A stretch of DNA of 64,000 nucleotides, taken from Nereocystis luetkeana (lineage: Eukaryota; Sar; Phaeophyceae; Laminariales; Laminariaceae). Where the stretch lies: NCBI GenBank assembly GCA_031213475.1, contig JARUPZ010000009.1, forward strand, positions 62,001-126,000, given 5' to 3'. Positions within the stretch are counted from its first letter, which is position 1; every line of letters begins with the position of its first letter. Under the pieces are notes generated by a model. That model did no database searches, was not told the origin of the DNA, and saw only the letters and a list, made by a program, of their open reading frames with translations. The position numbers were made by a program, and so were the translations under genes. Below are positions 34,967 through 43,939 of this stretch, piece after piece.

Positions 34967-37900
34967 AGAACAATAACACAAAGCAACAGGATCCGGGGGC
35001 AGACGCAGCAAGAGAAGCTGAAGAAGCAGCAGTGGCAGTAGCACTAGGAGCAGCAGGAGCAGCAAAAATAGCTTCAGAAGAAGAAATAACCGCAGCAGTA
35101 GCAGTTGAACAAGCAGCAGCGGCAGAAGCAAAAGCAGGATTTGAAGGAGCATTCGAAGAGGCAATAGGAGTAGCATATGAATAAGAAGCAGTGGCAGTAG
35201 CTGGAGCAGCGACATGAAACAGCACCAGCAGAAGAGAGGAAGGCGAAAGGAGCCGATTTAGCATGAACAACAGTAGTAGAGGCAGAGGGCACCAACAGCA
35301 GCAGCAGCAGAAGGCAGCAGCCGTATCAAAACTATAACGGAATTTTTGTTCCTGGTATGTATTCTTCTTCCACTCCCGAATTATTCGAGTCTGTCTTGTG
35401 AGGATCTACATTGTGGTCAAGAGCTAACCTGCAAATTAAGGCCGGTCATAGAGACTGAGAATCGTGATCGGACGGGACAGTTTTGACTTGTTTGCCGGGG
35501 GGGGGAAATGAAAACGGGACGGAAAAGTAAGTACATCAAAAGTTGGCGGGGCGGGAAGGGACGGGGCAGCGGGTGTACCATTTTCGACGGGACGGGACGG
35601 TAAAACTCAACGGGGCAGATTTTTACGACGGGACGGGACGGTTCATGTATCTGCAGCGTACCAGGTGTAAGGTGAGCAGGAACACAGGCAACGTTAGCAG
35701 CAGCCAGAACAATAACAACAAGAACGAGGAACGTAGCGCTTCCCGGGAAAGAGATGCTGGCACTTGCCGAAATACGTGCTGTCCTCCCATTAGATTCCAA
35801 CTTTCGGACTCCACACGGACCCCGGCAGGCATAGCATAGCATCGCATAGCATAGCGCAGTACAGCAGAGCATAGCATACCGCAGCATAGCATAGCACAGT
35901 ACAGCGTAGCATAGCATAGCGCAGCATAGCATAGCACAGTACAGAATAGCAAAGCATAGCATATCATAGCATGGCATGGCACAAATACACAAACACGGTC
36001 ACGCGTCGGAAGACATCAAACGTCCGACAAAACAGCACTATTAATACAGCAATATAACACTGGTAGTGCGTAAACATGTATTGTTACAGATTATTCGATC
36101 TCGTCTACCCATCCCATGAAACGTTAAAGTTGTGCACATGATGCAGATCCGTGGAAATGATCTGTCAAAATGATTCGCGGAAATTATATGTTTGATCTGC
36201 AGAGGAATATCTCCTGTGGGCTGACGAAATGCACCTTCATTAACCCAAAGATGATGTCCATGCAGTAGTTGTATACACAGACGAATGGCAGTGTGGTCTG
36301 TACCATGAGCTGATCTGTGCAAAACGGGTAGAACACATGCAGCATCCTGCAGCACATTCCGGAAGCTCAAGGTCAACACCTGTATGGATTCCAGGTTGGC
36401 CGTCCGCCAAAATGATCTGTGCAGTGATCTGCCCAACATCCTACAGCACGTTTCTTACGCTGAAGGCAAAGCACCTGCATGAACTCGAGGTTGTCCATGT
36501 ACTTGCCCCTCGTCAGCCGCTGCACGTCGATGTGCTTGTCGATGTGCAGGCGGTCAAAGGCCGATTGGAGAACCTGCGTCGTCAGAGCACAGGTCACACA
36601 AATCAGAAAACTGCGCAGATTGCACAGATGAGATAACTGCGTAAATCACACAGATCGTTTTGCACACGTGCCGGTGTGCAAGCGGTTGAAAGACGGATTG
36701 GGGAGTCTTCCGAGGCATCGTCAGCATTGCACCCGTCCGACAGCTCAGAAACATGTACCACGTACAAATCACACAGGTCAGATAACCATGCGTATCGCAC
36801 AGATCATTGCGCACACGTCAGCATTGCCACAGTCGGCACGGGAGACAGAAGGCGGAGGGTACGGGTATACAGTCCGTTGTAGAGGGCTAGAAGACACGTG
36901 CTATTATCGGGGTAACACTTTTTTGCCCCACGAGGCAATTCTTAACCCTAAGCTGGGGCTTCCCGATTGACAACGCTACTGAATGTCACTGGGAACATCG
37001 CTTCTTTCGACAATACTATTATATGTGCACGTCGAAGGCCATGAGATGGCTCATCGGGGAAAGTGTACATTTTGTTGTTGAAGCCGTCTGGAGCTCTTCG
37101 GGTGAGGGGCCTCAGTAAAAATTACAAACCTACCGTAGGACAGACAGATCATCACCTAGATCATCTAGATCATTCAGTTCCTCGCTTACCGTTTAGAAAC
37201 GTGGTGTAGGATCTATCTGTGCATACTATAGTACATATCCTACCTAGGAAAGTTGTACTAGAGCATGAAGAATACACGGGTCCCAGCGCATTATGTGGAC
37301 TACACGGGTCCACCCTACAACATGAGCCACAGTAGATCATACGATATCGGGGAAAGGTTATCCACCCGCCTTGAGAGAGCTAGATCATGAACTGTATAAT
37401 CTGTACATGATATGTTCAAGGGGCACTCCTAAATAACATGCATGCCTACATCATCATACCCTGCCTTAGCCTACCTTGCCCAGCCTTAGCCTGCCTTGCC
37501 CTACACTATAATACAGTAGTTCGTACCTTGTAGTTGTTGACGTACTCGGGCACCGACCTTGCCTCCCAGTTAACCTTCGACATGGGTACCTGCACAAACC
37601 AAATGCTCGATCTCGTTCAAAACATTCTCGAAGGATAGCTAAGATACACCTTTGATGCGGGTGAACGCGAAATACTACCGAATTTTGACGGCGTCGAAAA
37701 TGAATACCCTGGTACAACTCTGACTATTAACAATCATCGTTTCGACTCTGACACGAACATCAAAACTTAGGGTTAGGGTTAGGGTTACCCTAACATCAAA
37801 ACGGAGCCTATACTCCCGATCAGCGTCGTAGAGAGCTCGTTAGAGTTGCCTGAAGCGTCCACCTCCGCCGTAAAGCTCTTCCAGCTGCTCACACAACTTG

Positions 37901-40900
37901 GCCACCGATACGTTCAAGCATCCTGCTGCGCGATTTCCTACACGACGGCAGCGAGTATCTCCGTATTTTGTTTTCAGCATGGGTCCGCCAAGAAAGACCT
38001 ACTCAAAAAAAAAAATGCGAAGCCATCCTGGAACAACCTTGCACACAGCCTGCTATATACAGGGTAGGGTTTACCGTAGAAGACCCGAGATAACACACAC
38101 CCTGCGGCGGATTTCGACGGCATGTTTCCATAGCCACGTCACTCGGTGCTTTGGCCTTCTCTGTTGTCGAGCAATTTAGCTCCGACGGCCACCCTAAGTG
38201 TGTGTGTGTTAGGGTTATGGTTATCATGCGTGTAGCGCTCGTCGCTGAGCACGATTTCTTTATCCAAGCTTCGTCAGTGAGCCTTTTGCTTTTACTAAAG
38301 TTGGTGTCATTGGGGAGCCTATATTCTACTATACTATACTGTAACTATACTATACCGGTCTTAGTGTGGTTTCGAGCTTCAGGGTAAGGATTAAAAGCTA
38401 CCAGGTAGGCCCTATTCGTAGACAAGACCTAAAAACAAAATTACGCAGATCGGACACTACAAGACAATACCGTAGTGTCTGTCGTTGAACCCTACCTCCG
38501 AAATCCCAAAGCAAACAAAAACAGGTACAACAGTGTCTGGACTATGGTATTAATAGCATCCCTGAGACTTGTGTCGACTAGTGATAGCACAGGTGAAACA
38601 CAATAGCAGGTCGGCCGCCATGTACGAGGGAGGCAAGTTTAAAACGGGCGTACCTCGGCCAGATCATCATATATCTGATCTGTCTACAGTAGGTAATGTA
38701 GACCTTGAATTGCCGTTATGAGATGTCATACAAGATCTGTACAGTACAGATCCAACCCAGGAAACATGTCCTAGATCAAGCAGATCAGACGGGTCCCTAA
38801 CGGGCAATATGAGCTACTGTAGATCACACAGAACAGGGATATATCTATATGCTCTGAAAGGTCTAGATCATCAATGATCTGCACATGATATGTCCCATCT
38901 GTACATGGTATGTACGTGATCTGCCTGATCTGTACAACATACCCACTAGTGCGAGTTCGAGTTCCAAGTGAAAGCTAACCTATCTCTATGTACCCGTTTT
39001 AGTGTGCTTTTTACGGTTTCGGGGATAAGCCATTTAGAACTGCAGTACCGTTTTGGGGACGAACCACTCAAACTTCAAGTAGTTTGTCCCCCAAACGGGA
39101 CTGCACCACTAAAGGGGGTTAACATCATTTCTTCGTTCGACCCTCATTGCGTCTATGGCCATGTACGACATGAGTACCTTCCCCGCCCCGCCCCCGCGCC
39201 CGCTGCGACTCGCCCGACACCTCACGGCACTTAGCGCTTGGCGCAAGCAATGTCTGCATGGTCAGTGAAAACCTGACGTGCTCCGTCCCAGCATTTTAGG
39301 GATGCGAAGGTCTATGGCCATACGACTGCGGCCGTGCGTCATGCATGCCACGCGCACACACACAACACAACCACCGTAAAAAAGTTCGAGTGCAATTATG
39401 TGCCGGGTACTATGCCAAAGAGCGTTCACTTTGCACATACCAATATCATAGATACGATACGATACGATACGGCACGATGCGATCGTTTTTTGGCGCTCGA
39501 TGTATCCAGACTAAGGGCAAGGAATGAAATAAGAAAGTTTGCTAACAACGAACAAAGGAGGCGTTTCCGTAGATTCAGTCGAGAGCCGTGGTTGAGAGAA
39601 CGAGAGCTGAAAAACTATCGCACTCCTGCCTGAACTGAACGGTCTTGAGGCACTCCTTACGGTAGCCGATATCGTTGGAACACCAGGATACCATACGAGC
39701 AACTGCTGCTTTACAATGTGATTCGTTGCGGCAATTCGACACGGGTCGACGAGGAAAAGGGACAAAAACAAAAACAACCACCAAACCTTTCCGGGAAAGA
39801 GGCTGTCCACCAGCTGGCACGCCACGGCGCCAGAACAGGTTTCCTCAACCTGAGCCAGGCATGCAACACCACGGGGGGAGGGGGGGGGGGGCTGCGTGAG
39901 TGGGGGATGGGGAAATAACTCCTTCACTTTTGCAAAATGCATCCAATGGGCCGGCCTAACAAATAGGCAGACGCCGGATTGGCCATGCTCCCATCCAATA
40001 ACAAAAATGGGCAATATTTTTTTGCACGGTGTCGTTCATGGAGTCTTCGACGCAGTGACTTTCGGCCCTCAAATTTTCGTTTTTATTCCGAGAGATATGA
40101 CCGATCCAACAACCCTACGAACAAAAAAAAAGCGACCAAACGTAATTGAAACAAAAAGCACAGGGCCGACAACCAATGCCTTTGAACGTGCGATTCAAAT
40201 ACGGGGTTAAAATTCGGTGCAAACTTCCCAAAAAATGAGCGAGGCATCGTAGCAATGCCGTTTTTTTCGTAATTACTTGACATACCCTATAAGGTATGCA
40301 TATACGTAAGATATGAGATACAATAACTAGTTTTGGTAATATCTCTTAGTGGGTGGCGAAATGGGCAACGAGACCAACATCGATAGGCTCCTTGGGTCTT
40401 CAGCCATGTCTCCACCAGAGTTCATCTTGATCGAGAAGGGAAATTTGGGCACGATTTTGTCATCGAAAAAATGGTGTTTTTGTCTTCTTGAGTCTTCGCG
40501 CGGATGTTTCGGGGAGATTTAGTAGGAAAAAACGGCGAGATCTTTCAAAAAAACGTTTTTTTCCGCAGAGTAGACGGTTGTGTGTCAGGGTTAGTATTAC
40601 CAATCTGTGTGTACAGCCAAATCATCTACAGTGGCTCACGAGATAATACTTGAGCAAGTTTTCTAGATTTCTTGGCTGGCCCAGCTCGTACTTCTTGACG
40701 AGGACTTTGTACGTATAAAAAATGTTGCCGCAGTAATCTTTCTCTGCAGAGATTTCCCGACAGCTCCATGCCAAGGAGTTTGTCATCGAAAAGTCCGTCC
40801 ACAAGCAACCCTAAGATGCGGTTCTCGGTCACTACCGGTACTGCCCAAATTAATCCACACCATTGACAACTACTTTGGCCCCAATCAAGTGGGTGCGGTT

Positions 40901-42111
40901 GTCCTTCCCTTCATACCGCAAAAATTATTCCATAGCTTGCAATGCCGAGTACTCTGGCCCCAAAATCAAAAGGAGGCGTTCTCTTTCCCTTTACACTGAC
41001 AACATTATCGCGCACCAACGCCAAGTACTTCGGCCCTAAAAAACGTGGGTGCAGTTGCCTTTCACGCTGTACCGCGAAAAATATCGCACACTTCAACAGT
41101 AGTTCGTAGTGGTAGGTATATTACAGCAGTGTACGGTTAATTGTATATAGTACAATAGTACAATACTTACTACAGCACAGGAACACCAATCAATAAAATT
41201 AACCTGGTATCTGGTATCCCAATTAATGAGTACGATATATGTACAGCAGTGAGAAACAGGGAAGCTGGTCAAGGGTGCATTTCATATTTGAGGATGGGTG
41301 CGCTCTACAGTAAATTCAGCATAACGACTGTCCATTTTCATTTTATATTGTCAAATCCCAGCCTGGATGTCCTATTTCTTACCAGGTAATGCTCCTCTTT
41401 TAGCAGCTGCCTTTTCCTGTGCTACACATACACTGCCTCAAAGGTACTCGTTACTTGCATTCAACTCAAAATCCAAGAGGGTTGACATGAATACTCTTCA
41501 ATTTAAAAGCAGCCAGGGGCTGGAACTGACCTTCGATATGCTCAGCCCGAGATAACCGTTGAGCCAGTCCAGGATCTCCTTCCGACCTGCCGCAAAAGGG
41601 GAGTAAGTACCGTTAGAAAAAAGACAAAACGGACCGTGAGCTTTTAGATATGTGGATGTTTGTACCTAGTGGTGAATGCCTGCATTGCTTCGTCTTTGCG
41701 ACAACGCAGCACATCAAAACGCAACACAGCAAAACACACGACATGACAGGACAAGGTGAGAACCGGGACATGTCAAGACGAGACAAGACTAGACGAGACG
41801 AGAGAAGACACGACAAGACAGGACAGAACGAGTAACGCCAGGACAGGACAGGGCAGATCAGGACCCGAAGCACAGGACCGGACAGGACAATACAAGACAG
41901 AACAGCCCGGCACAGCAGGTACCGGGGCAGGAGATGTTATCATCGAACAGGACACGACAGGACGAGATCGTAAATTAGAGGACAGAATCCAACAGAACCC
42001 GAAAGGGAAGGGAAGGGCAGGGAAGGGCAGGACTGTATAGGACAGAAAACAGCACACCAGGTACTTACCTACAAAGTAGGCCGGGTCCATCATCCCAATA
42101 GAAGTCGACAT
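22556..42111 (-). CDS. EB1: EB1/MAPRE-family microtubule plus-end-binding protein, ten exons
   Basis: Ten exons spanning 19.6 kb join in frame to 289 codons. Order: N-terminus and calponin-homology domain (residues ~8-125; MMDPAYFVGRKEILDWLN, CSGAVACQLVDSLFPGK, KVNWEARSVPEYVNNYK, AFDRLHIDKHIDVQRLTRGK, NLEFMQWFKNFHD), a basic Ala/Ser/Thr/Arg/Pro linker (~126-195), the EB-homology coiled coil (~200-241; EKERDFYFDKLRDIELL) and an acidic tail (KNAFKILYATDEEHEEG). EB1 proteins track growing microtubule ends through the CH domain, dimerise through the EBH coiled coil and recruit partners there. Every junction is phase-consistent. Introns are 0.4 to 3.8 kb and full of repeats. The final exon with the stop codon was not found. 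The start ATG at 42109-42111 fits the family N-terminus. Confidence 0.93.
23440..23965 (+). repeat. Dispersed ~540-bp repeat (family A), copy 1
   Basis: Near full-length copy. It shares blocks such as GTTGGCAACGACACTGTAA, GTCGAGTTAGATCATTTG and GCTCCGTCCCGGCATTGTA with copies at 57795-58300 (inverted) and 63355-63905, and with fragments at 30775-30965 and 39195-39345. It has no coding capacity and ends in a C-run. The class is unknown. Confidence 0.8.
25346..25372 (+). repeat. Variant telomere-like tract (CCGTAA)n
   Basis: Four to five CCGTAA units, differing from the CCCTAA tracts elsewhere at one fixed position. Confidence 0.9.
26036..26128 (-). CDS. EB1: EB1 exon 9 (EBH coiled coil)
   Basis: 31 codons, phase 0 at both ends, from GGACAG acceptor to CAG|GTGATA donor. 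Encodes ERDESVITMAAVEKERDFYF then DKLRDIELLFQ, the signature EB-homology coiled coil, and fixes the family identity. Confidence 0.95.
26330..26455. repeat. GCAAGCAAATGCA-type minisatellite
   Basis: About ten imperfect 11-13-base units of the type AAGCAAATGCA. The long - strand Leu/Cys/Ala-rich frames here are repeat translations. Confidence 0.85.
26853..26951. mobile_element. MITE copy 2
   Basis: 99 bp with CGGGGAATCATGG at the left end and its diverged inverse ending CCCCCG at the right, flanked by TA on both sides. Lies in an EB1 intron. Same family as 818-928 and 33323-33421. Confidence 0.85.
27000..27150. repeat. Dispersed ~150-bp repeat (family B), copy 1
   Basis: Shares AGATCCAACCCAGGAAACATG, ACGGGTCCCA, ATGAGCCAC..TAGATCATAC and GATATCGGG blocks with about 37245-37400 and 38740-38885, all inside EB1 introns. 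No coding content. Confidence 0.65.
27770..27990. repeat. ~36-bp tandem repeat (GCCGACTAGTAAATAGTTGG)
   Basis: Five to six imperfect units of GTGCCGACTAGTAAATAG plus TTGGCCGACTGAA, ending at a TATTAATA palindrome. Confidence 0.88.
28440..28494 (-). CDS. EB1: EB1 exon 8
   Basis: 55 bases: one base completing an Arg codon, then 18 codons (AAAEPDPQLLAKIDELTQ), the start of the coiled coil. Acceptor ATTTTCAG. The only donor that keeps frame with exon 9 is CAG|GCGAGA, a GC donor. Confidence 0.88.
28495..30490 (-). other. EB1 intron between exons 7 and 8
   Basis: 2 kb with TACCWGGTA motifs at 29009 and 29986, a CCCTAA doublet near 29428 and a triplicated ACAGGTACATG near 29990-30015. No exon-like segment is seen in it. 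Confidence 0.65.
30491..30631 (-). CDS. EB1: EB1 exon 7 (linker)
   Basis: 141 bases, phase 2 in and phase 2 out: RAPTQTATRTSRPAAGG... through SLKSRAAPA. This is the Ala/Ser/Thr/Arg/Pro-rich basic linker that in EB1 proteins joins the CH domain to the coiled coil and helps microtubule binding. Donor GTATGT. Confidence 0.9.
30775..30965 (-). repeat. Family A repeat, partial copy (inverted)
   Basis: Matches the inverse of the 3' part of the family A repeat (CATAGACCCT..CATCCCTACAATGCC and ..TGCACCAAG..CGAAGCGCCG blocks). The left end carries a short ACCATATG reiteration. Confidence 0.7.
33180..34150. repeat. ~100-bp tandem array built on AGCTCACCGGTGAGCT
   Basis: About eight degenerate units, each with a palindromic AGCTCACNGGTGAGCT core, GAGCTGCACATGTTTTGCC and GGCTTGAGCTATAG..GGTA segments. 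A MITE sits inside at 33323-33421. Confidence 0.85.
33323..33421. mobile_element. MITE copy 3 (inserted in tandem array)
   Basis: 99 bp with near-perfect terminal inverted repeats of about 23 bases (CGGGGGACCATAGTTAATAG at the left), flanked by TA. Being inserted within an AGCT-rich tandem array, it shows the element moved after the array formed. The best preserved of the three copies. Confidence 0.9.
34395..34504 (-). CDS. EB1: EB1 exon 6 (end of CH domain, start of linker)
   Basis: 110 bases, phase 0 in and phase 2 out, from acceptor GTTGCAG to donor AAG|GTCAGC. Begins WFKNFHDTT, the conserved continuation of ..EFMQ in EB1 CH domains, then GYDPIERRSKGRGG and a basic Gly/Ala-rich stretch. 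Confidence 0.92.
34510..35325. repeat. Imperfect CAG/GCA trinucleotide-rich tract (~0.8 kb)
   Basis: Long degenerate CAGCAG/GCAGTTGAACAAGCAGCAG-type repeat. Because of the repeat, both strands stay open for over 130 codons (+ strand Ala/Glu-rich, - strand Leu-rich or Ala/Ser-rich). It lies wholly within an EB1 intron, so I treat these frames as repeat translations. Confidence 0.85.
35825..35975. repeat. (CATAG)n pentanucleotide array
   Basis: About 25 CATAG/CGCAG/TACAG-type pentamers in a row; this gives the - strand Cys/Met/Leu/Tyr-rich frame. Confidence 0.93.
36375..36726 (-). repeat. Degenerate partial duplicates flanking EB1 exon 5
   Basis: The exon's 3' end plus donor recurs in worn form at about 36375-36410, and its 5' end recurs at about 36671-36726. 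Intronic flanks with ..AAATCACACAGATC..GCACACGT blocks are also repeated (36632 and 36780), spaced roughly 130-150 bp. Only the central copy keeps an intact exon. Confidence 0.6.
36475..36573 (-). CDS. EB1: EB1 exon 5 (CH domain core)
   Basis: 33 codons, phase 0 at both ends, ACGCAG acceptor and CAG|GTGCTT donor. Encodes VLQSAFDRLHIDKHIDVQRL then TRGKYMDNLEFMQ, matching the conserved EB1 region that contacts tubulin. Confidence 0.95.
36574..37526 (-). other. EB1 intron between exons 4 and 5
   Basis: Contains the duplicated exon flank described at 36671-36726 and a family B repeat copy (about 37245-37400). No other exon is seen. Confidence 0.65.
37245..37400. repeat. Dispersed ~150-bp repeat (family B), copy 2
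   Basis: Shares ACGGGTCC, ATGAGCCACAGTAGATCATA and CGATATCGGGGAAAGGTTAT blocks with the copies near 27000 and 38740. Confidence 0.65.
37527..37589 (-). CDS. EB1: EB1 exon 4
   Basis: 21 codons, phase 0 at both ends: VPMSKVNWEARSVPEYVNNY followed by Lys, the CH-domain segment usually reading KV-x-[FW]-x-A-x-x-E-x-[DE]Y-[IV]-x-NYK in the family. Donor GTACGA. Confidence 0.93.
37768..37788 (+). repeat. Interstitial TTAGGG telomere-like tract
   Basis: Three TTAGGG units followed directly by one in the opposite orientation (TTACCCTAAC), a miniature head-to-head arrangement. Confidence 0.9.
38740..38885. repeat. Dispersed ~150-bp repeat (family B), copy 3
   Basis: Shares AGATCCAACCCAGGAAACAT, ACGGGTCCCTA and TGAGCTACTGTAGATCACA with the other two copies. 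Confidence 0.65.
39039..39105. repeat. Palindromic stem-loop element, copy 2
   Basis: Arms at 39039-39064 and 39082-39105 (left begins ACTGCAGTACCGTTTTGGGG) are inverted repeats. Sequence and length match copy 1 at 6996-7064. Confidence 0.85.
39195..39345 (+). repeat. Family A repeat, partial copy
   Basis: 3' part of the family A repeat (CACCTCACGGCACTTAGCGC and TCTATGGCCATACGACTGCG blocks) in + orientation. Confidence 0.75.
39787..39849 (-). CDS. EB1: EB1 exon 3
   Basis: 21 codons, phase 0 at both ends: VEETCSGAVACQLVDSLFPG followed by Lys, matching the CSG-A-x-x-CQ-[FL]-x-D-x-[LF]-FPG core of the EB1 CH domain. Acceptor GGCTCAG, donor GTTTGG. Confidence 0.95.
39850..41530 (-). other. EB1 intron between exons 2 and 3
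   Basis: 1.7 kb. Only a TACCWGGTA at 41380 stands out. Two similar ~110-base stretches near 40860 and 40940-41060 share GGCCCCAAAATC/AAGTACTTCGGCCC-type wording. Confidence 0.6.
41531..41586 (-). CDS. EB1: EB1 exon 2
   Basis: 56 bases, phase 1 in and phase 0 out: completes Gly then RKEILDWLNGYLGLSISK, the first helices of the CH domain. Acceptor GCGGCAG, donor GTCAGT. Confidence 0.95.
41587..42068 (-). other. EB1 intron 1
   Basis: Largely a degenerate GACAG/ACAGG/GACGAG pentamer-hexamer array (about 41705-42045). The - strand frame rich in Ser/Cys/Leu/Pro/Val here is repeat translation. Confidence 0.8.
42069..42111 (-). CDS. EB1: EB1 exon 1 (start codon)
   Basis: Begins ATG at 42111 and encodes MSTSIGMMDPAYFV plus one base of Gly, ending at the strong donor GTAAGTAC. 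MDPAYFVG immediately before RKEILDWLN is the expected family N-terminus. The Met at residue 7 or 8 could also serve as start. Confidence 0.9.
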
Positions 42112-43752
42112 GGTGTTGGCCTCGCTCTGATCCGGCTTACTCTGTAACTTTTAGAACGTATGCTGCGACCGGTCCCTGTACGTTATAGCTCCTGCAGGGT
42201 CTTTTCCTGCACGCGACGGGACCGCAACCAACATAAAAACACGGTTAACGCAAACAAAACAAATACCTGGTATACTGTACCAGGTATTGGTTGTCGTCAG
42301 AGCTGTTCGTACTGTTGCTGCCATTGTTGATGCTTTTGCCGTATTAATAGTGGTTGGACGCTGGTGTTGCAGTTACTTGGTCGGTCTTGTTGTCGTTGTT
42401 GTTGTTCGTGTTGTTGTTGTCTAGCTGTTACTGTTTGTAGTCGTTGTTTTCGCTGTACGTGAGTGTCCTCGTTAATGTTGTCCGTGTAAGCTTAGGGTTG
42501 GCGAAAAGGTGTCTTCACAAGTTTACTTTTCTTTCGCTAAAATGAGTGACCTCCCTTCCCATCAGGATCTTGGTGTGTTTGCGCACGAGGTAACCCTAAC
42601 CCTAATCCTGGAGGCGACGCCTGCGAATTTAAGGGGGAAAGTGGGGATGTGTGGCAACTCCGAAAACAAAAATAAAATAAAAACAACGTGCGAGTAGCAA
42701 CGGCAGCCCAGCAACAGTGTCGGCGGCAGAGCTGGACCGCGGTGTCGCCACTGCCATCCCACGACCGCAAGCAGCAGCACAGCAAGCGGCAGCTAGCTAG
42801 CGCTCGTCGCAGCTAGGGGCAGCATCAGCTTGAGCAACGAAAAAAAACAGCATCAGCGCCAGCATCAGCACCAGCACCGAACCAGCTTCCATTTTAGCAT
42901 GTTTCGATTGATGCTGCTGTTGTTGCTGCTGCTGCTGCGCTCGGCCTACGCGCGCCACACCGCCGGCGCGCTCCGCTCCGCCCCCACCGCCGCCGACGTC
43001 GCCGCTGCTGCTGCTACCGCAGTATTGTATGGTGGAATTGAAATGATACACGAGCTGTCACGCTGTCGCGCTCTACAAGCAAGGCGGCGCGAGTACGAGT
43101 ACGAGTCCTCTCGGGACGACACATGCTCTACGACACCAAGCGGGCGAAAGCGTGTACCGTAGCAGCAGGCCGCCGGTGGCCCGCTGGCACAGTCCAACCC
43201 CGCTACGATTGTCCGCGTTATACTCGAGCGACAGTAGTACAACTCTCGACCCTCCGTGGTCTTAGCGGTTGTCGTGTTGTGTACAGCAAGCAACATGATG
43301 CGTGGAGGCATGAGGGGTACTCCGTGTTTACAAGTCAATGATATGAAGAGCAAAAATGTACGGTGCATTTCGTCAAAATCCTACCGTCGCTACCTGGTAC
43401 GTTTTGTTGCGTTTTTTCAAGATTTCACTTCAAATTATACAGTACCTTCGGCGTTTATACCTTTGGTGTCTATTTTGGGCAAGGGAAGTAACAAAAAAAA
43501 CACTTTCGCAAACACACTCGGGTACTGGTTGATGTTTTCGGTGTCGGCATGTTGTTGCCCTTCCTGTTCCTGTCATTGCTGTTGCCGTTGTAGCGGGTGT
43601 TGTTGTTGTGGTTCATCTCGATCTTGCTACCACCGTTACTCTTGTCTGTTGACGATTTAGTCTTGACGTCACAGCGGTATATACGGCTTGCGGCCTGCTG
43701 TTCCTTCCTACGTAAACAACAGCAGAATCTTGAATGTGTTTCGCGATAACAG
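42112..43752. other. Upstream flank of EB1; simple repeats
   Basis: Probably includes the EB1 promoter and 5' UTR, but no core promoter element is clear. It holds TACCWGGTA twice in a row (42264, 42278), TTG-rich repeats (~42370-42440), a CCCTAA doublet (42591), CAG/CTG repeats (42700-43020) and TACCWGGTA at 43391. Confidence 0.55.
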
Positions 43753-43939
43753 TACGCATGAAAAATGGGTGTTCTTCTCGACGGAGTTCGCGATCGGGCT
43801 GTCGAGCGACGTCATCGAGAGCTCCGCCTACGAACGCCTCCCGGAGCTGGCGGGCACGGGGTCGGTGCTGGGGGTGTCGCGGCTGGTCTCAAGCCTGTCC
43901 AGCATCCCCCTCATGTTGTTCTCCGTCAAGATAGTCAAG
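43753..43939 (+). CDS. Orphan exon of an unrecognised membrane-like protein
   Basis: GC-rich segment between acceptor CGATAACAG and a weak donor AAG|GTCTTT, phase 2 in and 0 out: THEKWVFFSTEFAIGLSSDV ... LPELAGTGSVLGVSRLVSSL then SSIPLMLFSVKIVK. Two hydrophobic, Gly/Ser-rich stretches separated by a polar loop recall late helices of major-facilitator transporters, but this is only a resemblance. Composition is unlike the flanking DNA and like the confirmed exons. Partner exons were not found. Confidence 0.4.

Larger units (their letters stand above)
34505..36474 (-). other. EB1 intron between exons 5 and 6
   Basis: Dominated by a CAG/GCA-rich tract (34510-35325), followed by GGGACGGGACGG repeats (~35550-35640) and a CATAG pentamer array (35825-35975). 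A degenerate copy of the exon 5 end lies at about 36375-36410. Confidence 0.75.
37590..39786 (-). other. EB1 intron between exons 3 and 4
   Basis: Contains a telomere-like tract (37768-37788), TACCWGGTA at 38399, a family B copy (38740-38885), the second palindromic stem-loop element (39039-39105), a family A fragment (39195-39345) and a GATAC repeat near 39455. Confidence 0.7.

Noticed and set aside
34725-35270. Long Leu-rich and Ala-rich frames on both strands
   Set aside because: They are translations of the CAG/GCA repeat tract inside an EB1 intron.
42542-42589. Possible first exon on the + strand (MSDLPSHQDLGVFAHE before GTAACC)
   Set aside because: The apparent donor is part of a CCCTAA tract and no downstream exon matches; too little support.
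42797-43051. Signal-peptide-like short frames on both strands near 42.9 kb
   Set aside because: Both arise from the same CTG/CAG repeat. Hydrophobic leucine runs are expected from it and no mature protein follows.
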